In this document: positions 23,460 through 36,418 of the stretch, piece after piece | Position numbering within the stretch: position 1 is the stretch's first letter | Layout: every line of letters starts with the position of its first letter | Source of the DNA: Clarkia xantiana subsp. parviflora | Taxonomy: Eukaryota > Streptophyta > Magnoliopsida > Myrtales > Onagraceae | Direction of reading: 5' to 3' | NCBI GenBank assembly: GCA_036873135.1 | Contig: JAPTYO010000020.1 | Location: forward strand, 4,890,081 to 4,954,080 | Length of the DNA: 64,000 nt | The notes under the pieces: generated by a model | What the model saw: the letters and a program-made list of their open reading frames with translations, nothing else | Database searches by the model: none | Told to the model about the DNA's origin: nothing | Translations under genes and position numbers: made by a program

Positions 23460-25792
23460 TCACGGGTCACGCTTCAAGTCTCTCCCGATGACTGCATCAT
23501 CAGGTATGTATTTGCCCCAAAACCAATGTGCCTTCAGAACTCTCCCCATCTCTTCAATTGGGACACCTTTTGTCTCAGGTACGAAGAAGTATATGAAGAT
23601 GGTCATTATCACCACAAATCCAGCGAAGAAGAAAAAGAGACCAAACTTCAAGTGGCAAAGCATGGAAAGGAAGGCTTGTGCAATGACGAAGGTGAAGAAC
23701 ATGTTAACAGACACATTGACGGCTTGGCCGGCTGATCTGACCTCCAGAGGACAGATCTCACTGGGCACGAGCCACCCCAATGGCCCCCAAGACCATGCAA
23801 AGGCTGCCACGTATGCACAGATAAAGAACAGCAGCAGATCAGCCTCGGTCTTTGTGAATGATCCTTCACCAGTAACTCCAAATTTCAGCCCAATCATCGC
23901 TCCTACCGCAATCTGTATGTAAAAACAGCCATTTCTGCTTATTTTATCGCAAATCAATCAACTTTATGGTAGATTCAGCTATGATCTCAGTATGTATTTT
24001 GATTGCAATGTTTGGTGCAGCATTTTTTTGATTGGCTTGGTAAGAGAGAAGCATTATGTACCTGACAAATGATCATCTGGACTCCACCTTCAAGGAACAA
24101 TGCCCGCCTTCCAAACTTGTCCACTGTGAAAACAGACACAAACGTAGCAAGGACATTGATAACTCCACTTATAGCTGCTGACATGAGTGAAGCTTGGTCA
24201 CCAAATCCCAAAGTCTTGAAGAGAACAGGGGAATAAAACATGATTACGTTGATGCCTGTGAGCTGCTGGAAGAAGGGAATTAGGGAGCAGATCACAAGCT
24301 GAGGTTTGTATCTCCTTTGAAATATGTTATTCCATGGCTGCTCGACTTTCTTGGAAGCTTCACTTGCATCAACTAAATCATTGTATTCTCGATCGACATT
24401 TTCAGTTCCACGAATCTTCTGCAACATTTTCCTTGCTTCCTCATGGTTGCCTCTCTCGATGATGGAATTGGGAGTGTCGGGCAGGAAAACAGATCCAACG
24501 GTCATCAAGATAGCAGGGATCCCTGCAAGAGCCAGTGAAATTCTCCAACCCCATCCACCTCCAATCTTGGAAGTTCCGTAGTTGACGAAATTTGCAATCA
24601 AAATCCCAACTGTAATGGCCATTTGGAATCCAATGTTGAGTGCTCCTCTGATCTTTGCAGGTGCCATTTCAGATAGATACACCGGAACAGACTGTGATAC
24701 ATATGAGAAGGTTAGCAAGTCTTTATTGTGTATACATATATGAACAATGCTATACATTGTGGAATTTTGGGTAAAAATGAAAAATTTCCATGTAAAAAAA
24801 CTGTGACTATCTCACTAAATAGTTTTTTTTCCGGATTAAGAACTTAAAATTAGTCCTAACTTTAGGTCTTGTTGCTAATCGCTGTCCTAGATTTAAAATT
24901 TTGATATTCTGTGTGTCAACTATCAGATTAGTTGCTTTTTACTTTTTTTCAACTGGTTTTGACATTAAAATTGACGTTTCAAGCAACAAAAACATGTCGG
25001 TTTCCACTTTTTCGAAGTATTAGATTTGTTGCTCATTTAGGCTTATTTGATGCTTAAAAAATATATTTTTGTTCCGTCAATTTTAAGAAAAAGAAGTGGA
25101 AATCAACCAATCTTATAGTAGGGACACTGAATATCAACATTTTGAATCTGGGACAGCGATTGGCAACAAGACCTATAATCGAAACTGTTTTTAGGTTCTT
25201 AACCTTTTTTTTTTTCCCTTGAAAATATAACTTTTTCCACCTTCCTACTAAATCTCTCAAGTTTAAGATATGTATATATGTGTATGTTTGCGGTATTGAC
25301 GAGGTATTAATATTAGACAAAAGATACCTGATTAGCAAACCCAACACCAACACCGAGCATTAGGCGGCCGACAATGAGCATAGAAATGTTGATCGCAAGA
25401 CCATTGAGGATTGCACCAATGAGGAAGGAGAGACCACCCACAAACATGGATACTTTCCGACCAAAGGCACGAGTAGTTGCAGAAGAGAAGAAGGATGCAA
25501 TAAGAGCCGCAATGTAGAGAGAGGATGTGAATAGTGTTAGGATCTGACTATCGTATTTGCAATACTCACTTTCATGGAGTGCTGATGGATTCTTTACATT
25601 ATGATAGACAACAGGAAAGAACTGACTCAAGAAGTCATCCATGGAGGTCACACCACCCGAGATACCAAGATCGTATCCAAAGAGGAGACCGCCCATGGCT
25701 GCCACAAGACAAGTGATGATCACAAAAGCGGTGACTCCACCCTCATAGTCCCCTCCACTGCCTTGAGCTGCTGCAAATCCTCCTCCAGCCAT
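23460..25792 (-). CDS. STP: STP-type hexose/H+ symporter (three exons)
   Basis: Minus-strand exons are 25792-25328, 24691-24062 and 23912-23460 (155, 210 and 150 codons; all introns GT-AG, phase 0), giving 515 residues, the usual STP length. The protein has 12 predicted membrane spans, the sugar-porter signatures [35 protein letters not shown] and [13 protein letters not shown], and [11 protein letters not shown] in span 7. Asp41 is the family's proton-coupling residue. Cys78 in the extracellular lid and Cys451 match the pair that forms the lid disulfide in STP proteins. The start MAGG and [10 protein letters not shown] suggest the STP9/10/11-like branch (plasma-membrane uptake of glucose and related hexoses). 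Intron 1 carries an inverted-repeat insertion (24833-25204). No defects seen. Confidence 0.93.
24833..25204. mobile_element. MITE-like inverted repeat in STP intron 1
   Basis: The left arm (about 24833-24950) and right arm (about 25085-25204) are inverted copies at roughly 80 percent by eye; shared words include ggtcttgttgc and aatcgctgtcc. The total is about 370 bp with no coding capacity. A T-rich run borders each end, so a target duplication could not be defined and the superfamily is open. Confidence 0.7.
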
Positions 25793-26350
25793 TTTTCAGC
25801 GACCGGGAAAACAAAGGTGAGTTCTGAAGGTTAGTGTGTTTGTGTTTTGAAATTAAGGAGGTATACGAAATGTATGTTTATGATGTATTTCAAAACACAA
25901 ACTGGGGTTGTTTTAGAAACTTTAAGAAGAAGAAGAAAAAGAAGGGCCTAGCTAAAGTTTAAATCTTTTTATTCTTTCTCCTTCTTCTGTGTGTGTTTCT
26001 TGATGTGATTCTTGAAGGTTTATGTAGAATTACCAATTTACTATATTTAACCACTTTGGTAGTGACAGTTTTTAAATCTTGTGCTTTCAGTTGGTGTGGA
26101 TTGGTCTTCACTATATTTGGCTAAGCACAACATGTGTGGATATAATTTCTGAGAATGTGTACGGTTGCCTTGTCATGGTGTGTAAGCTCTTTTTATCCCT
26201 AAATTATCTCCAGTTACGCGGTTGGTGTTTAACTCACTTTGGTAGCTAGCACTGACGCTGATGGCAAAAATAATCGTAGTACTAATAAGATACAATAATG
26301 AAAGATGTGGTTGAATTTCCGAATTTCACATATACAATGAAAAATTATTA
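25793..26350. other. Upstream region of the STP gene
   Basis: Promoter and 5' leader of the minus-strand STP gene plus AT-rich sequence. The leader near 25930 is pyrimidine-rich on the minus strand. No convincing single control site was found. Confidence 0.4.
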
Positions 26351-26379
26351 TGGGTTAAAATGTATTTTGGTGTCATATG

Positions 26380-27150
26380 TTAGATTCCGGTGTTATATGT
26401 TTTATTGTGGCGTCATATATATGCATTTTTTAGACTTTTGGTGCATCCGTTAGTTAAATGTCAAGTTCGACCGATAAATACTTTTATTTTGTTCAATTTA
26501 GTCCTCCAATTTATTCACCTCATTTTTTATTTTTACAATTTAATCCCTAAAAAAACTCAATTGGACCTTAGGGTCCAATTGACCTAGCCATGATGCGACC
26601 CATCGCTGGGTTAGACCACAGCTCGGGTCGCCGGACCTTAGGTGAATTGAACCCTTGGGTCTAATTGACCCAGCCATGGTGCATGCGGCGACCCAAGTCG
26701 TAGTCTGACCCATACCACGGTTGGGGTCACTCAGGTTCGGCGACTCATCATGGTTTGGTCAATTGGACCCGAGGGTTCAATTGAACCAAATGGTACCAAG
26801 GGTTCAATTGAACCCTTGGGTCAAATTGAACCATCCATAGTGCGACTCATGGTTGATGCATGCGTCGGACCACGACTGGGGTTGCCCAAGTCCATGTGTT
26901 CTGACCCAGCCATGGGTTACACCATGGCTGGGTCGGACCACGACTGGGGTCGCCCAGGTCTGACGACCTGAGTCGTGGTTTGATCCAGACATGGGTCGCA
27001 AAGGATTAAATTGTTAAAATCAAAAGTAATGTATATAAATTGGAGGACTAAATTGAGTAATAAAAATATTTAACGGTTAACATTGACTGTATTTAACGGA
27101 TGCACAAAAAATCTACAAAATGCAAAAATATATCTTCATCTGTCCGTCTA
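26380..27150. mobile_element. Foldback element with GC-rich core
   Basis: Inverted arms at about 26430-26520 and 27030-27120 share gtgcatccgtta, tttagtcctccaattta and flanking words. The core (26590-27000) is an irregular series of gggtc/gaccc words such as ggtcggaccacgactggggt. The architecture parallels the Mutator-like elements at 691-1431 and 41542-42142, though the arms differ. No target duplication was found, so the borders are approximate. Confidence 0.6.
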
Positions 27151-27959
27151 ACATTTACATAGTTTCAGAACTCAGTTTCGATTGGTGGTTGAATTCCTAT
27201 TAACTCCACAGTCCACACATTTGATTTGTTTGAATCGAGTCTAAACATGAAAGATAATTTGTTGAAATTATTTTCAATTTGTTCAAATTTGAATTATTGG
27301 TACCTTAATAAAATGCAGAGATCATTGAAATCAATTGCCCTCCATGTACCATATCAGTTGGTTTTGACATATTTAAGTTCTATATATAATAGTTATATAC
27401 TCCTATCATTAATTAATTTTTAACCAAACAAAAACAAGTGTTTACTTTAAAATTACATAAATATTATTATTATTATTATTTTTCCAAAAAAAAAAAAAAA
27501 AAAACAGCTAGTAAAGGCGATCATATACCTATTATGTTAGTAATGTTCGAATTCTTAATTTGCGTTTTTTCCTATCAAACTTAGTGAATAACCATTAATC
27601 AGTGTCTGCAATGTAAGGGTGGGCATAAAAACCCGGGGAAAACTGTTCCGAAACCGTCCCGAAAAATCCGTCCCAAATGAAAAACTGAACTCAATTTGAA
27701 AATTCCCGCCCGAAAATTCGGGTTCAGGTATTGACACAGCCGTCATATCATACCTCAAGCAATATACTTAGAAATGTTTCATAGCTTCCACATCAAACAC
27801 CATCTATCTAATTAACTATCTGACTGGTTTATAACAATAGATCCTAAAAGCACAAATGCAAACTCCTTATATAGCTAGTTTATCTGTATTTGAAGATTTA
27901 ATAACATGTAAATCTCAACTGAATATTGATGCATTTACAGTGAATGTGCAAAGTTTTAT
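27151..27959. other. Gene-free AT-rich stretch
   Basis: It holds an (att)n run with a poly-A tract (27463-27504) and a possible single hAT-like end (gggtgggcataaaaacccg near 27617) without a partner. No gene is recognised. Confidence 0.35.
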
Positions 27960-28920
27960 ATCTTATCATAACTAAACAACCTAATGGACTTGCTGGGGTT
28001 GCATATGTTCTTGTTGTTGTTGAGAGTTCGACTGCAGCATTTCTGGTATGTTTATCTGTAAGTTAGCTATCAGCACGTTAGAAAAATTATCTGCAGTAAG
28101 ATCAGGGAAAGAAGAATAAAACCATTAAAAGTATGATCTGAATGGACTATGTAAATATCTTTAACATCTTGAGCATATTCATACAACCTCTAAGTAGTCC
28201 CTTATAAAGTCAACTGTCAATATCTCCAAACATTAGCGAATTGCTGAGATTTCCTTGTATTTGAACATGCGGTAGAAGCTGAATAGTAATGAAGCAAACA
28301 ATTAGTATAAATCCAAATAAAATATATACATCTTTAGTTGTGATATTGATTCTCAATGTCAACATCACGTTCTTCAGAAAAGTCATATTTTTCCATTATC
28401 GCTCTAACAAAACTGTAGCTCTGAAGTGTGATTCAAGCTTATACAATTATATTATTAGATTTTTGAACAATTTTAAAAGGTCTTCAACATCAGGATCAAA
28501 AACTCGATGCAGATCCACCTGCATAACAGTAGACATTAGTATTACTATGACAGTTAGTACCTTAAGTGATGTAAATGACCATATTACTAAGCAAAATGAC
28601 CAGATGAAAGTATTATAAATTCCATGACACCGAGCCACTTTGATGCACATTGCATACATCATCATACAACAGAGAGCCCAAAATCGAGTCTGATCAAGGA
28701 TACCAAAATAAAAATGTTGCACTACAAACCAATCTGATATCCCATGCTATATTACCACTCCGTTGGAACCGGGATTGCTCAGCAAAAAAAAATTAAAAAT
28801 GAAACATAATAAAAGATTGCGCCGACGGATTCTTATTTGGGATAAGTGACTGTCAACAACTCCATGCATTTGCAATATCTGAATGTCAACATTATACTTA
28901 AGTTTGTTGCATCTGAATGT
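27960..28920 (-). other. Possible minus-strand gene fragments, unrecognised
   Basis: On the minus strand a segment after an AG near 28517 reads VDLHRVFDPDVEDLL. Another, near 28050-27985, reads NIPEMLQSNSQQQQ and ends HMQPQQVH plus stop. Both look coding in composition and are bounded by splice-like signals, but I cannot join them into a gene or name a family. They could be remnants of a host gene cut by the retrotransposon to the right, or chance. Confidence 0.2.
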
Positions 28921-29017
28921 CAACAGAATTCTGCACAAACCCAACCCAGATTTTTCTTGAATCAGAATTATTGAATGGTAAACAAAAATTTATTGAATTT
29001 ACCATCTGGGTATAGAT

Positions 29018-29754
29018 TGATGGGTTCCGATGGAATCGTTAGCCCCGTTAACAGCCAATGGACGGCGAGTAGGTCCAGTAGGCCTCGTGAAAGGCCGGGA
29101 AGGCCCAGAGGCCCAGTACGAAGGGTCCCGACTTTAGCGGTCCCGATGTATGAGCTGAATGCTCCCGACAAAAAGCCTCTGAGTAGGCCCCGATATGCCT
29201 TAGTAACCCCGATAATAAAAGCCCCGCAGAGGCTGGACCTGTCACGTGAGACAAAGGGTCCTGGGTGGTGATCTAGAATGAGATAACTCTGGAGTCCCCG
29301 ACAGGAGTCGAGACTTGTGACAGAGGATAAAGACCGAGAAACCCGCCTACTAGATAGAGTAGTGGGAGACGGTTAAAGATACAGATAAGTCCCCCGAGAT
29401 ACGCGGAAGTATGGGTAAGATACGCGGAGCGTGGAGCGAGATATACGGAATCCCGACCGAGATATGCGGAATCATGGCGAGATACACGGAATCATGGGCA
29501 AAACGGCCAATCATGGTCACAGGTAACTGAGTGACTTCCCTTCCTATATAAAGAAGGAAGTTACTCAGAAAACACAAGCTATCTAATACGTACTTAGATT
29601 ACTGCTGCCACCCCATTGATCATATACTCATTTAAGCATCGGAGAGGGATTCTGGGTCACCACCCAGGTCATCCCCTTTTGCAGGATTACGCGGAGCCCA
29701 GGAGTCCAGAGCATTCCGTCAAGGACGTAACGGAGCTTCGACCATGATCCAACA
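29018..29754 (+). repeat. 5' LTR of Retand-like copy 2
   Basis: 737 bp with TATA box at 29545-29552. Relative to the 3' LTR it lacks about 20 bp (one cgagatacgc-type unit near 29400) and has small losses near 29205 and 29320. The base after the LTR leads directly into tgggaaac because the primer-binding site is gone. Confidence 0.92.
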
Positions 29755-29795
29755 TGGGAAACTAACAAAAAGCCAAAATAGTTTCTACCTGATCA

Positions 29796-31001
29796 ATGGC
29801 CGGTGGTGGCAAGAAGAAGCAAGTTCAGGCCGGCAGTTCTCGTCCCGCAGGAACTGTAAACTCCCCGTTGCTGGAGCATGTTGCTGAACAAGAGGAACAC
29901 CCTGCTGCTTCTCAGACAGGGGGGCATGGTGACGATGCGGTCTCAGTCCGAGACACAGAGGTGAACAGGCGAGGTATCCCGCGAAGGGAGGTGGATGATG
30001 TTCCCCCAAACCCGGTGGGGCCCAGAGAAGAAGTCCCGCGAAGGGAAGAAGGTTCTTCTTCAAACTCGGAGCTGGCCAAGGCAGTGGCAGAAGCCATGCC
30101 TATGTTCTTGGCTGCCATGGAGGCCTTGTTGGACAAGAGAGAGGCTGCCAGGAGGGCGGAGGAGTTGCCTCCGCGAAAAGAGTTACCTCCACCCCCGAGG
30201 GTGGTCCCAGAAGAACAGGAGGTTCAGGAGGTTCCGCCCAGGAACAGGGGTAAGGAGCCCGCGCACTTGGAGAAATTCGTGGTCGACGGCCCAGGACCAG
30301 TGCAAAACAGGACCATTCCCCTGAATGGCCCCATCACCCCCGATCAGGTGGTGAAGATCGTTAGCATCTGCATGGGCGATCAGAAGCAGATGACATCGGA
30401 GCTGAGGGATCGATCCAGTCATCCTTTTGTTCTGCGGCTGATAGATATCGTCGCCCCGCCCGGGTTAGGTATTCCTGCCATCAAGGAGTATGATGGTGAA
30501 GGGGATCCAGTTCGCCACGTTCAGAGTCACGTCCAGGCCTGTATGGGTAGGACTTCGAACGATGACCTCATATGCTCATTGTTCCCGATAACCCTGAGAG
30601 AAAGGGCCATGACTTGGTTCTTCAGCCTACCACCGGGAAGTATTACGTGCTGGGCCGATATGCACGACCGCTTCATCAAGCAGTACCAAGGTCGAAGGCG
30701 TCTCCTGAAGAGTGTAAGGTCCCTGACCCAGGTGGTGCAGAGACCCGATGAATCGTTGGCATACTACTACCAACGGTTCACTGCGAGTGCCGCGGAGATC
30801 GAAGAGATATCGGAGGGAGAGACCATCCGAACTTTCCTTCGGAACCTTACTGCTCCGTATGGTTCCGACCTGATGCACAGTGTAGCTGCGAAGGCTTTGT
30901 GGAGTATGGAGGCCCTGCAAGCGAGGGTGAAACAGCAAATCGACGTCCAGGAGTCGAAGATTGCTGCCGGGGAACTCGATCCTCCGAAGTCGGGAAGATG
31001 A
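29796..31001 (+). pseudogene. Gag of copy 2, truncated by a nonsense codon
   Basis: It starts MAGGGKKKQVQ as in copy 1. The acidic, Pro/Glu-rich N-terminal third leads into a retrotransposon Gag core (TWFFSLPPGSITCW; RRRLLKSVRSLTQVVQ, about residues 270-330). TGA at 30999-31001 replaces the GGA of copy 1. About 200 bases further, near 31200, one C of a C-run is missing, so the zinc knuckle is reached only in another frame. Gag would have 401 residues and no knuckle, so packaging would be lost. Both lesions look post-insertional because copy 1 is intact at these sites. Confidence 0.9.
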
Positions 31002-31219
31002 AAGCCATCGTCCAAGCCGTCGGATGATCGCAAGGGGAGCGACAAGTCGGAGGGGAGTAGGAACCGTGGTCGCCCCGAAAGAAGGGAGGACAGGCGTCCT
31101 CCGAAGAAGGATAACCGCGAAGGTCGTAGTGTCCCCATCAACAGCTCGATGACCTCCGTGCTAGCTGTGATGGATCGGCAGAGTCTTGCCCGATACCCCC
31201 AAGGAAGGAAGGAGAATTC

Positions 31220-34200
31220 TTGGGAGGTCGCTCTGATCGTTACTGTCGGTACCATCGAGCCAATGGTCACGACACAGATAACTGTCGGGAGCTGAAGAAG
31301 GAGATAGAGAAGCTGATCCAGAAGGGGAAGCTTAAGGAGTTCGTCGGAAGGGGAAGGTGCCGATCCCGTTCCAAAATTCGGTCGCGGTCCCGTTCCAAGT
31401 CCCGTGACCGATCCCCGAAGAAGAAGAAGGTTGAGTCGGAGCCCTCTGGTTCTGGCACCCGTAAGGAGAGACGGGGGACCATTAACGTCATTCACGGAGG
31501 AATGGCAGCGGGAGGAGACACCACCGCTTCTCGTGAGAATTATGCTTCCCGCATCTCCGCTGCTGTGGTGCTAGGCAAGAGGTCCCGGTCGTGGACTCTG
31601 AAGGAGGAAATGGTGATTTCCTTCTCGGCGGAGGATTTGATAGGCGTGGAGAGCCCCCATGATGACGCCTTGGTCGTGACCCTAGACGTGGACGGATTCG
31701 AGATGAAGCGGATCCTGATAGATGGAGGGAGCTCCTCCGACATTCTTTTCATGGATGCCTTGGAGGCCATGGGAAAGACGAAGAAAGACCTGACGCAGGT
31801 GAACTTCCCGATGGTGGGATTCTCCGGATCAACTTCCTATCCGTTGGGGATGATTACCTTACCGGTGGAGTTTGGTAGCGGCTGGAAAATGGAACGGTGG
31901 AACGTGGATTTCGTCGTGGTAGAATCCGCGGGAACGTATAATGCTATTATCGGGAGGACCACCATCAACCCTCTCATGGCAGTCGCCTCGACAGTCCACC
32001 AGAAGATGAAGTTCCCGACTGACCATGGTGTCGGGGAGGTTAAGGGCGACCAGGTGGCGTCACGAAAATGCTATGTTAATGCCACCCGAAGGAGAAGGAG
32101 GGAAGCCATGGCTGTCCTACAAACCGATGCCGATCCTCGAGAGGAGTTTGGGCGGCCAGCCCCCATGGAGGATCTGAAGGAAGTTGAGATCGATGGACCT
32201 CGGAGAAAGGTGAAGATCGGATCTGCTCTATCGGAGGAAAGAGCTCGAGAGTTGATCGAGCTTCTGAAGGAATTCAAGGAGCTGTTTGCCTGGTCCCCGA
32301 GTGATATGCCAGGAATCAGTCCCGACGTGATTGTGCACGAGCTGAAGATTGATCCCGCGATTAAGCCTATCGCGCAGAGGAGGCGTCCGATGGGCGCGGA
32401 CAAGAGGATCGCGATCCAGCAAGAGGTGGGCAGACTGCTCGACGCTGGATTCATCAAAGAGCTCCGATTCCAGACTTGGGTCGCTAACCCAGTCCTGCGA
32501 AAGAGTAACGGGAAGTGGCAGATGTGTGTCGATTTCCGCGACTTGAACAAGGCCTGCCCGAAGGATTGCTACCCGCTCCCGAGGATTGACCAGTTGGTGG
32601 ATGTCACATCGGGACATGAGCTGCTGAGCTTCATGGATGCCTATTCCGGATACAACCAGATCAAGATGGCGAAGGAGGATGCCCCCCATACAGCTTTCTA
32701 TGCCGACAGTGACGTCTACCACTACGACGTGATGCCCTTCGGATTGATCAACGCCGGAGCAACTTACCAGCGGATGGTAAACAAGTTATTCGGAGACATG
32801 TTGGGGAAGACCATGGAGGCATATGTGGATGACATGCTCGTGAAGTCCCGACAGGCAGGAGACCACGTCCAAAACTTGGCGGCAGTATTTGAGCGGATGA
32901 GGTTTCATCAGGTTCGGTTGAACCCAGACAAATGTGCTTTTGGGGTGAACTCGGGGAAGTTCCTAGGGTTCATGGTGAGCCAGAGAGGAATCGAGGTGAA
33001 TCCCGAGAATCTGCGTGCAATCAAAGAGATGCAGTCCCCGAAGAATCATCGGGAGGTTCAAGTGTTGAATGGCCGGTTGGCCGCGATGAATCGGTTCCTA
33101 TCCAAGGCGAGTGACAGAGCCATGCCATTTTTTGATGTGCTAAGGGCTCACAAGAAGTTTGAATGGTCCGACAAGTGCGAGGAGGCATTCCAAGCACTCA
33201 AGCAGCATCTCCGTACCCTCCCGCCGTTGGCGAAACCGGCTCCAGGCGAGCCGCTTTATCTCTATTTGGCTGTTTCTGATGTTGCTGTTAGTTCTGTTTT
33301 GATTAAGATTGTCAAGGGCAACCAAGTGCCTGTCTATTATGTAAGCAAGGCATTTGCCAAATCAGAAATGAACTATCCCGTCGTTGAGAAGTATCTCTTC
33401 GCGTTAATTGTTGCCGCTCGAAAGCTCCGACCTTACTTCCATGCACACGAGGTTACGGTGTTGACAAATCAGCCCCTGAAGCACTTTTTGAACCGACCGG
33501 AGGCGTCGGGGAGATTGGTGAAATGGGCCATCGAGCTTACGGAGTTCCGTATACATTTTGCTCCGCGAACTTCTATTAAGGGCCAGGCATTGGCAGATTT
33601 TATAGCTGAGTCTACGGCACCCAATCTGGAAGTAACGGGTCCCGCAGAGGGGGCAACTATGGAGGTCCCGATTATGAAGGTCCCGATAGCAGAACAGGCC
33701 CCGATAACAGAACAGCCAGAACAGCCAAATGAGGAGAACACTTGGGAGATGTACACTGATGGTTCATCAAGTGTAGAAGGATCGGGGGCAGGATTCATAT
33801 TGATATCGCCCGGTGGTGGCGAACCCCTACGATATGCTTTGGCCCTGACGTTTAAGGCCACCAACAATGAAGCGGAGTATGAGGCTCTCATCACGGGCCT
33901 TAAGATTGCCAAGGGTACGGGAGTCGATCATCTGAAGGTAAAGTGTGATGCCAGCTTGATCGTGAATCAAGTTCAGGGGAACTATGAAGCCAAGAGCCCG
34001 ACAATGAGGAAGTACTTGCACGAGGTGCAGACTTTGAAGGGAAGCTTCAAAAGTTTTGATATCGAGGCAATCCCGAGGGAAGAAAACGCGGAGGCAGACG
34101 CCTTAAGCAAGTTTGCTCTAGGAGTGGCCCCAGAGGAGAATCGGAAGGTGCACTTCCTGGAGAGAGTGATTATCTCAACCATCGATCCATCGGAGGTATG

Positions 34201-35473
34201 CGCTGTGGAAGCAGGATCAGAGGAAGAAGAGAAACCCACCTGGATGACCCCGATGGTCACATATCTGACTACGGGGGCGCTCCCCGATGATGATGTGGCA
34301 GCTGTCAGGCTGCGTCGAATCGCGAACGACTACGCGATGGTGGACAACCAGTTATACAAGATGGGGCATGTGAAGCCTTTCCTGAAATGTGTGGCGGAGC
34401 CTGATACAAATCGGATCCTGAGAGAGCTACACGAGGGAGTCGCGGCCTGTCATGAAGGGGCCCGATCTATCGTGAGGAAGGCGTTGAACCTAAGCTACTA
34501 TTGGCCTTCGATGAACAAGGAAGCGACAGCAATGGTCCAATCCTGTGATGCATGCCAGAGGTACGCTCCAAATATCGTGGCTCCCGCCGCGGACTTAATG
34601 CCCATCAGGAGTGCATGGCCCTTCGCGCAATGGGGGATTGACTTGGTGGGACCTCTTCCCCAAGCGAAAGGTCAGTGCAAGTACTTACTCGTGGCTATCG
34701 ATTACTTCTCGAAGTGGATAGAGGCTAAGGCCTTGGCCAAGACAACGGGGCAGCAGATCCTCAAGTTCCTTCAAACTCAGATCATATCCCGGTATGGGGT
34801 TCCTCGAGTGTTGATCAGTGACAATGGCCCTCCGTTCAATGGGGCTCAGTTGAAGGAGTACCTAGAGGAATTGAACATTGATCATCGGACCGCTTCAGTC
34901 CGTCATGCTCAGACCAATGGCCATGTAGAATCAACCAACAAGATCGTGATGGATGGCTTGAAGAAGAGAGTCTACGCCTTGCAGGGCCATTGGCTGGATG
35001 AACTTGAAAATGTGCTCTGGGCTGTTAGAACAACACCCAAGCAATCGACGGGGGAAACTCCGTTTGGCCTGGTCTACGGCACGGAGGCAGTCGCTCCCGT
35101 GGAGATAGCGGTGGCGTCCCATCGCGCAAAATATTACGAGCCTCTGACAAACAAGGAAATGAGACGTCTAGACTTAGACTTGCTCGAGGAGAAAAGGTGG
35201 AAGGCTGATGAAGTCCAGGCTCGGATGCGTCTGGCAACAGCCCGATATTATAATCGGCGTGTCAAGTCCCGACAATTCTTCGTGGGAGTACTTGTTTGGC
35301 GGAGGAACGAGTTCGTTCATCAAGATCGGATCAACAAGCTATCACCAAAATGGGAGGGACCTTACAAGATTGTAGGGATGCCAGCCCCGAATGCATACAA
35401 GCTAGAAGACCTCGATGGCAAGACGTTGAGGCATTCCTTCAGTGGCGAACACTTGAAGAAGTATCATGTATGA
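31220..35473 (+). pseudogene. Pol polyprotein of copy 2 (long open frame, cut off from Gag)
   Basis: A 1417-codon frame starting just after the Gag frameshift. Knuckle C9-H12-H17-C22, Arg/Ser-rich linker, aspartic protease with DGGSS at 168-172, RT with the active site YVDD near residue 535, RNase H starting YTDGSS near 844, integrase zinc region (H, H, C, C at about 1070-1115) and catalytic core WGID (about 1137), SDNG (about 1200) and Glu 36 residues later (D,D-35-E spacing). The frame ends SGEHLKKYHV. The catalytic residues are in place. It has no authentic start codon of its own and depends on Gag, which is broken, so I class it as a pseudogene that could still supply intact domains if translated by readthrough or frameshifting. 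Confidence 0.9.
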
Positions 35474-35769
35474 TATTAAGTCGCCGCGAATGGCGCAAGT
35501 TACCTATCAATCCGATGTAAGCGAAACTTTGAGTTATTTATGAATAAAAGAAGTTGCTTCCGATCAAATTGCCTTTAGATTTATTCTAACTGTTAGTAAG
35601 ACGTCCTGAAGGACGCGATAAAAGCCTTCCGAGGTACGATAAAAACCTTCCGAGGTACGATAAAAGCCTTCCGAGGTACGATAAAAGCCTTCCGAGGTAC
35701 GAGTAAGTCACCTTTATGGCGCGACAAAAAGCCTTACGGGGTATGGATAAAAGCCCTGCGGGGTATGCG

Positions 35770-36088
35770 TAAGTCGTCTATATGATGCGGCCAAAAGCCT
35801 TAACAGGTACGGACAAAAGCCCTACGGGGTATGTGTAAGTCGTCTATATGATGCAACCAAAAGCCTAGGTATGAAAAGGCCCTAATGGGTCCGCGTAAGT
35901 CGTCTATATGATGCGGCCAAAAGCCTTAACGGGTATGAAAAGGCCCTAATGGGTCCGCGTAAGTCGTCTATATGATGCGGCCAAAAGCCTTAACGGGTAT
36001 GAAAAAGCCTTAACAGGTCCGCGTAAGTCGTCTATATGATGCGGCCAAAAGCCTTAACAGGTACGAAAAATCCCTAAAGGGTACGATT
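35770..36088 (+). repeat. 64-bp tandem array downstream of pol (copy 2)
   Basis: taagtcgtctatatgatgc starts at 35770, 35836, 35896, 35960 and 36024: five units, two fewer than in copy 1. Just before it (about 35610-35702) a 20-bp unit, gataaaagccttccgaggta, is repeated four times. Confidence 0.88.
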
Positions 36089-36157
36089 AAAGTCGTCTGA
36101 TTTGGCGCGATAAAAGCCCTTAGGGGTGTGAAAAATGGCCTTGAAAGGCAGGGATAA

Positions 36158-36418
36158 AGAAACCTTAAGTGGTGAAGTCCCGATTGGACGAGAAACCTTA
36201 AGTGGTGAAGTCCCGATTGGACGAGAAACCTTAAGTGGTGAAGTCCCGATTGGACGAGAAACCTTAAGTGGTGAAGTCCCGATTGGACGAGAAACCTTGA
36301 GTGGAGAAGTCCCGATTGGATGAGAAACCTTAAGTGGTGAAGTCCCGATTGGACGAGAAACCTTGAGTGGTGAAGTCCCGATTGGACGAGAAACCTTAAG
36401 TGGTGAAGTCCCGAGTAA
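36158..36418 (+). repeat. 33-bp tandem array (copy 2)
   Basis: About eight units of ggacgagaaaccttaagtgg then tgaagtcccgatt, spaced exactly 33 bp over most of the array. Because 33 is divisible by three, both strands show an artefactual 11-residue repeat frame, which I do not call a gene. Confidence 0.9.

Noticed and set aside
23407..23922. Plus-strand 171-codon frame
   Set aside because: Shadow of STP exon 3 on the other strand, which has clear transporter motifs and matching splice sites.
27960..28920. A TAF12-like (histone-fold) exon suggested by DPDVEDLL
   Set aside because: The similarity covers fewer than ten residues and the following sequence does not fit the fold. Kept only as an unrecognised fragment.
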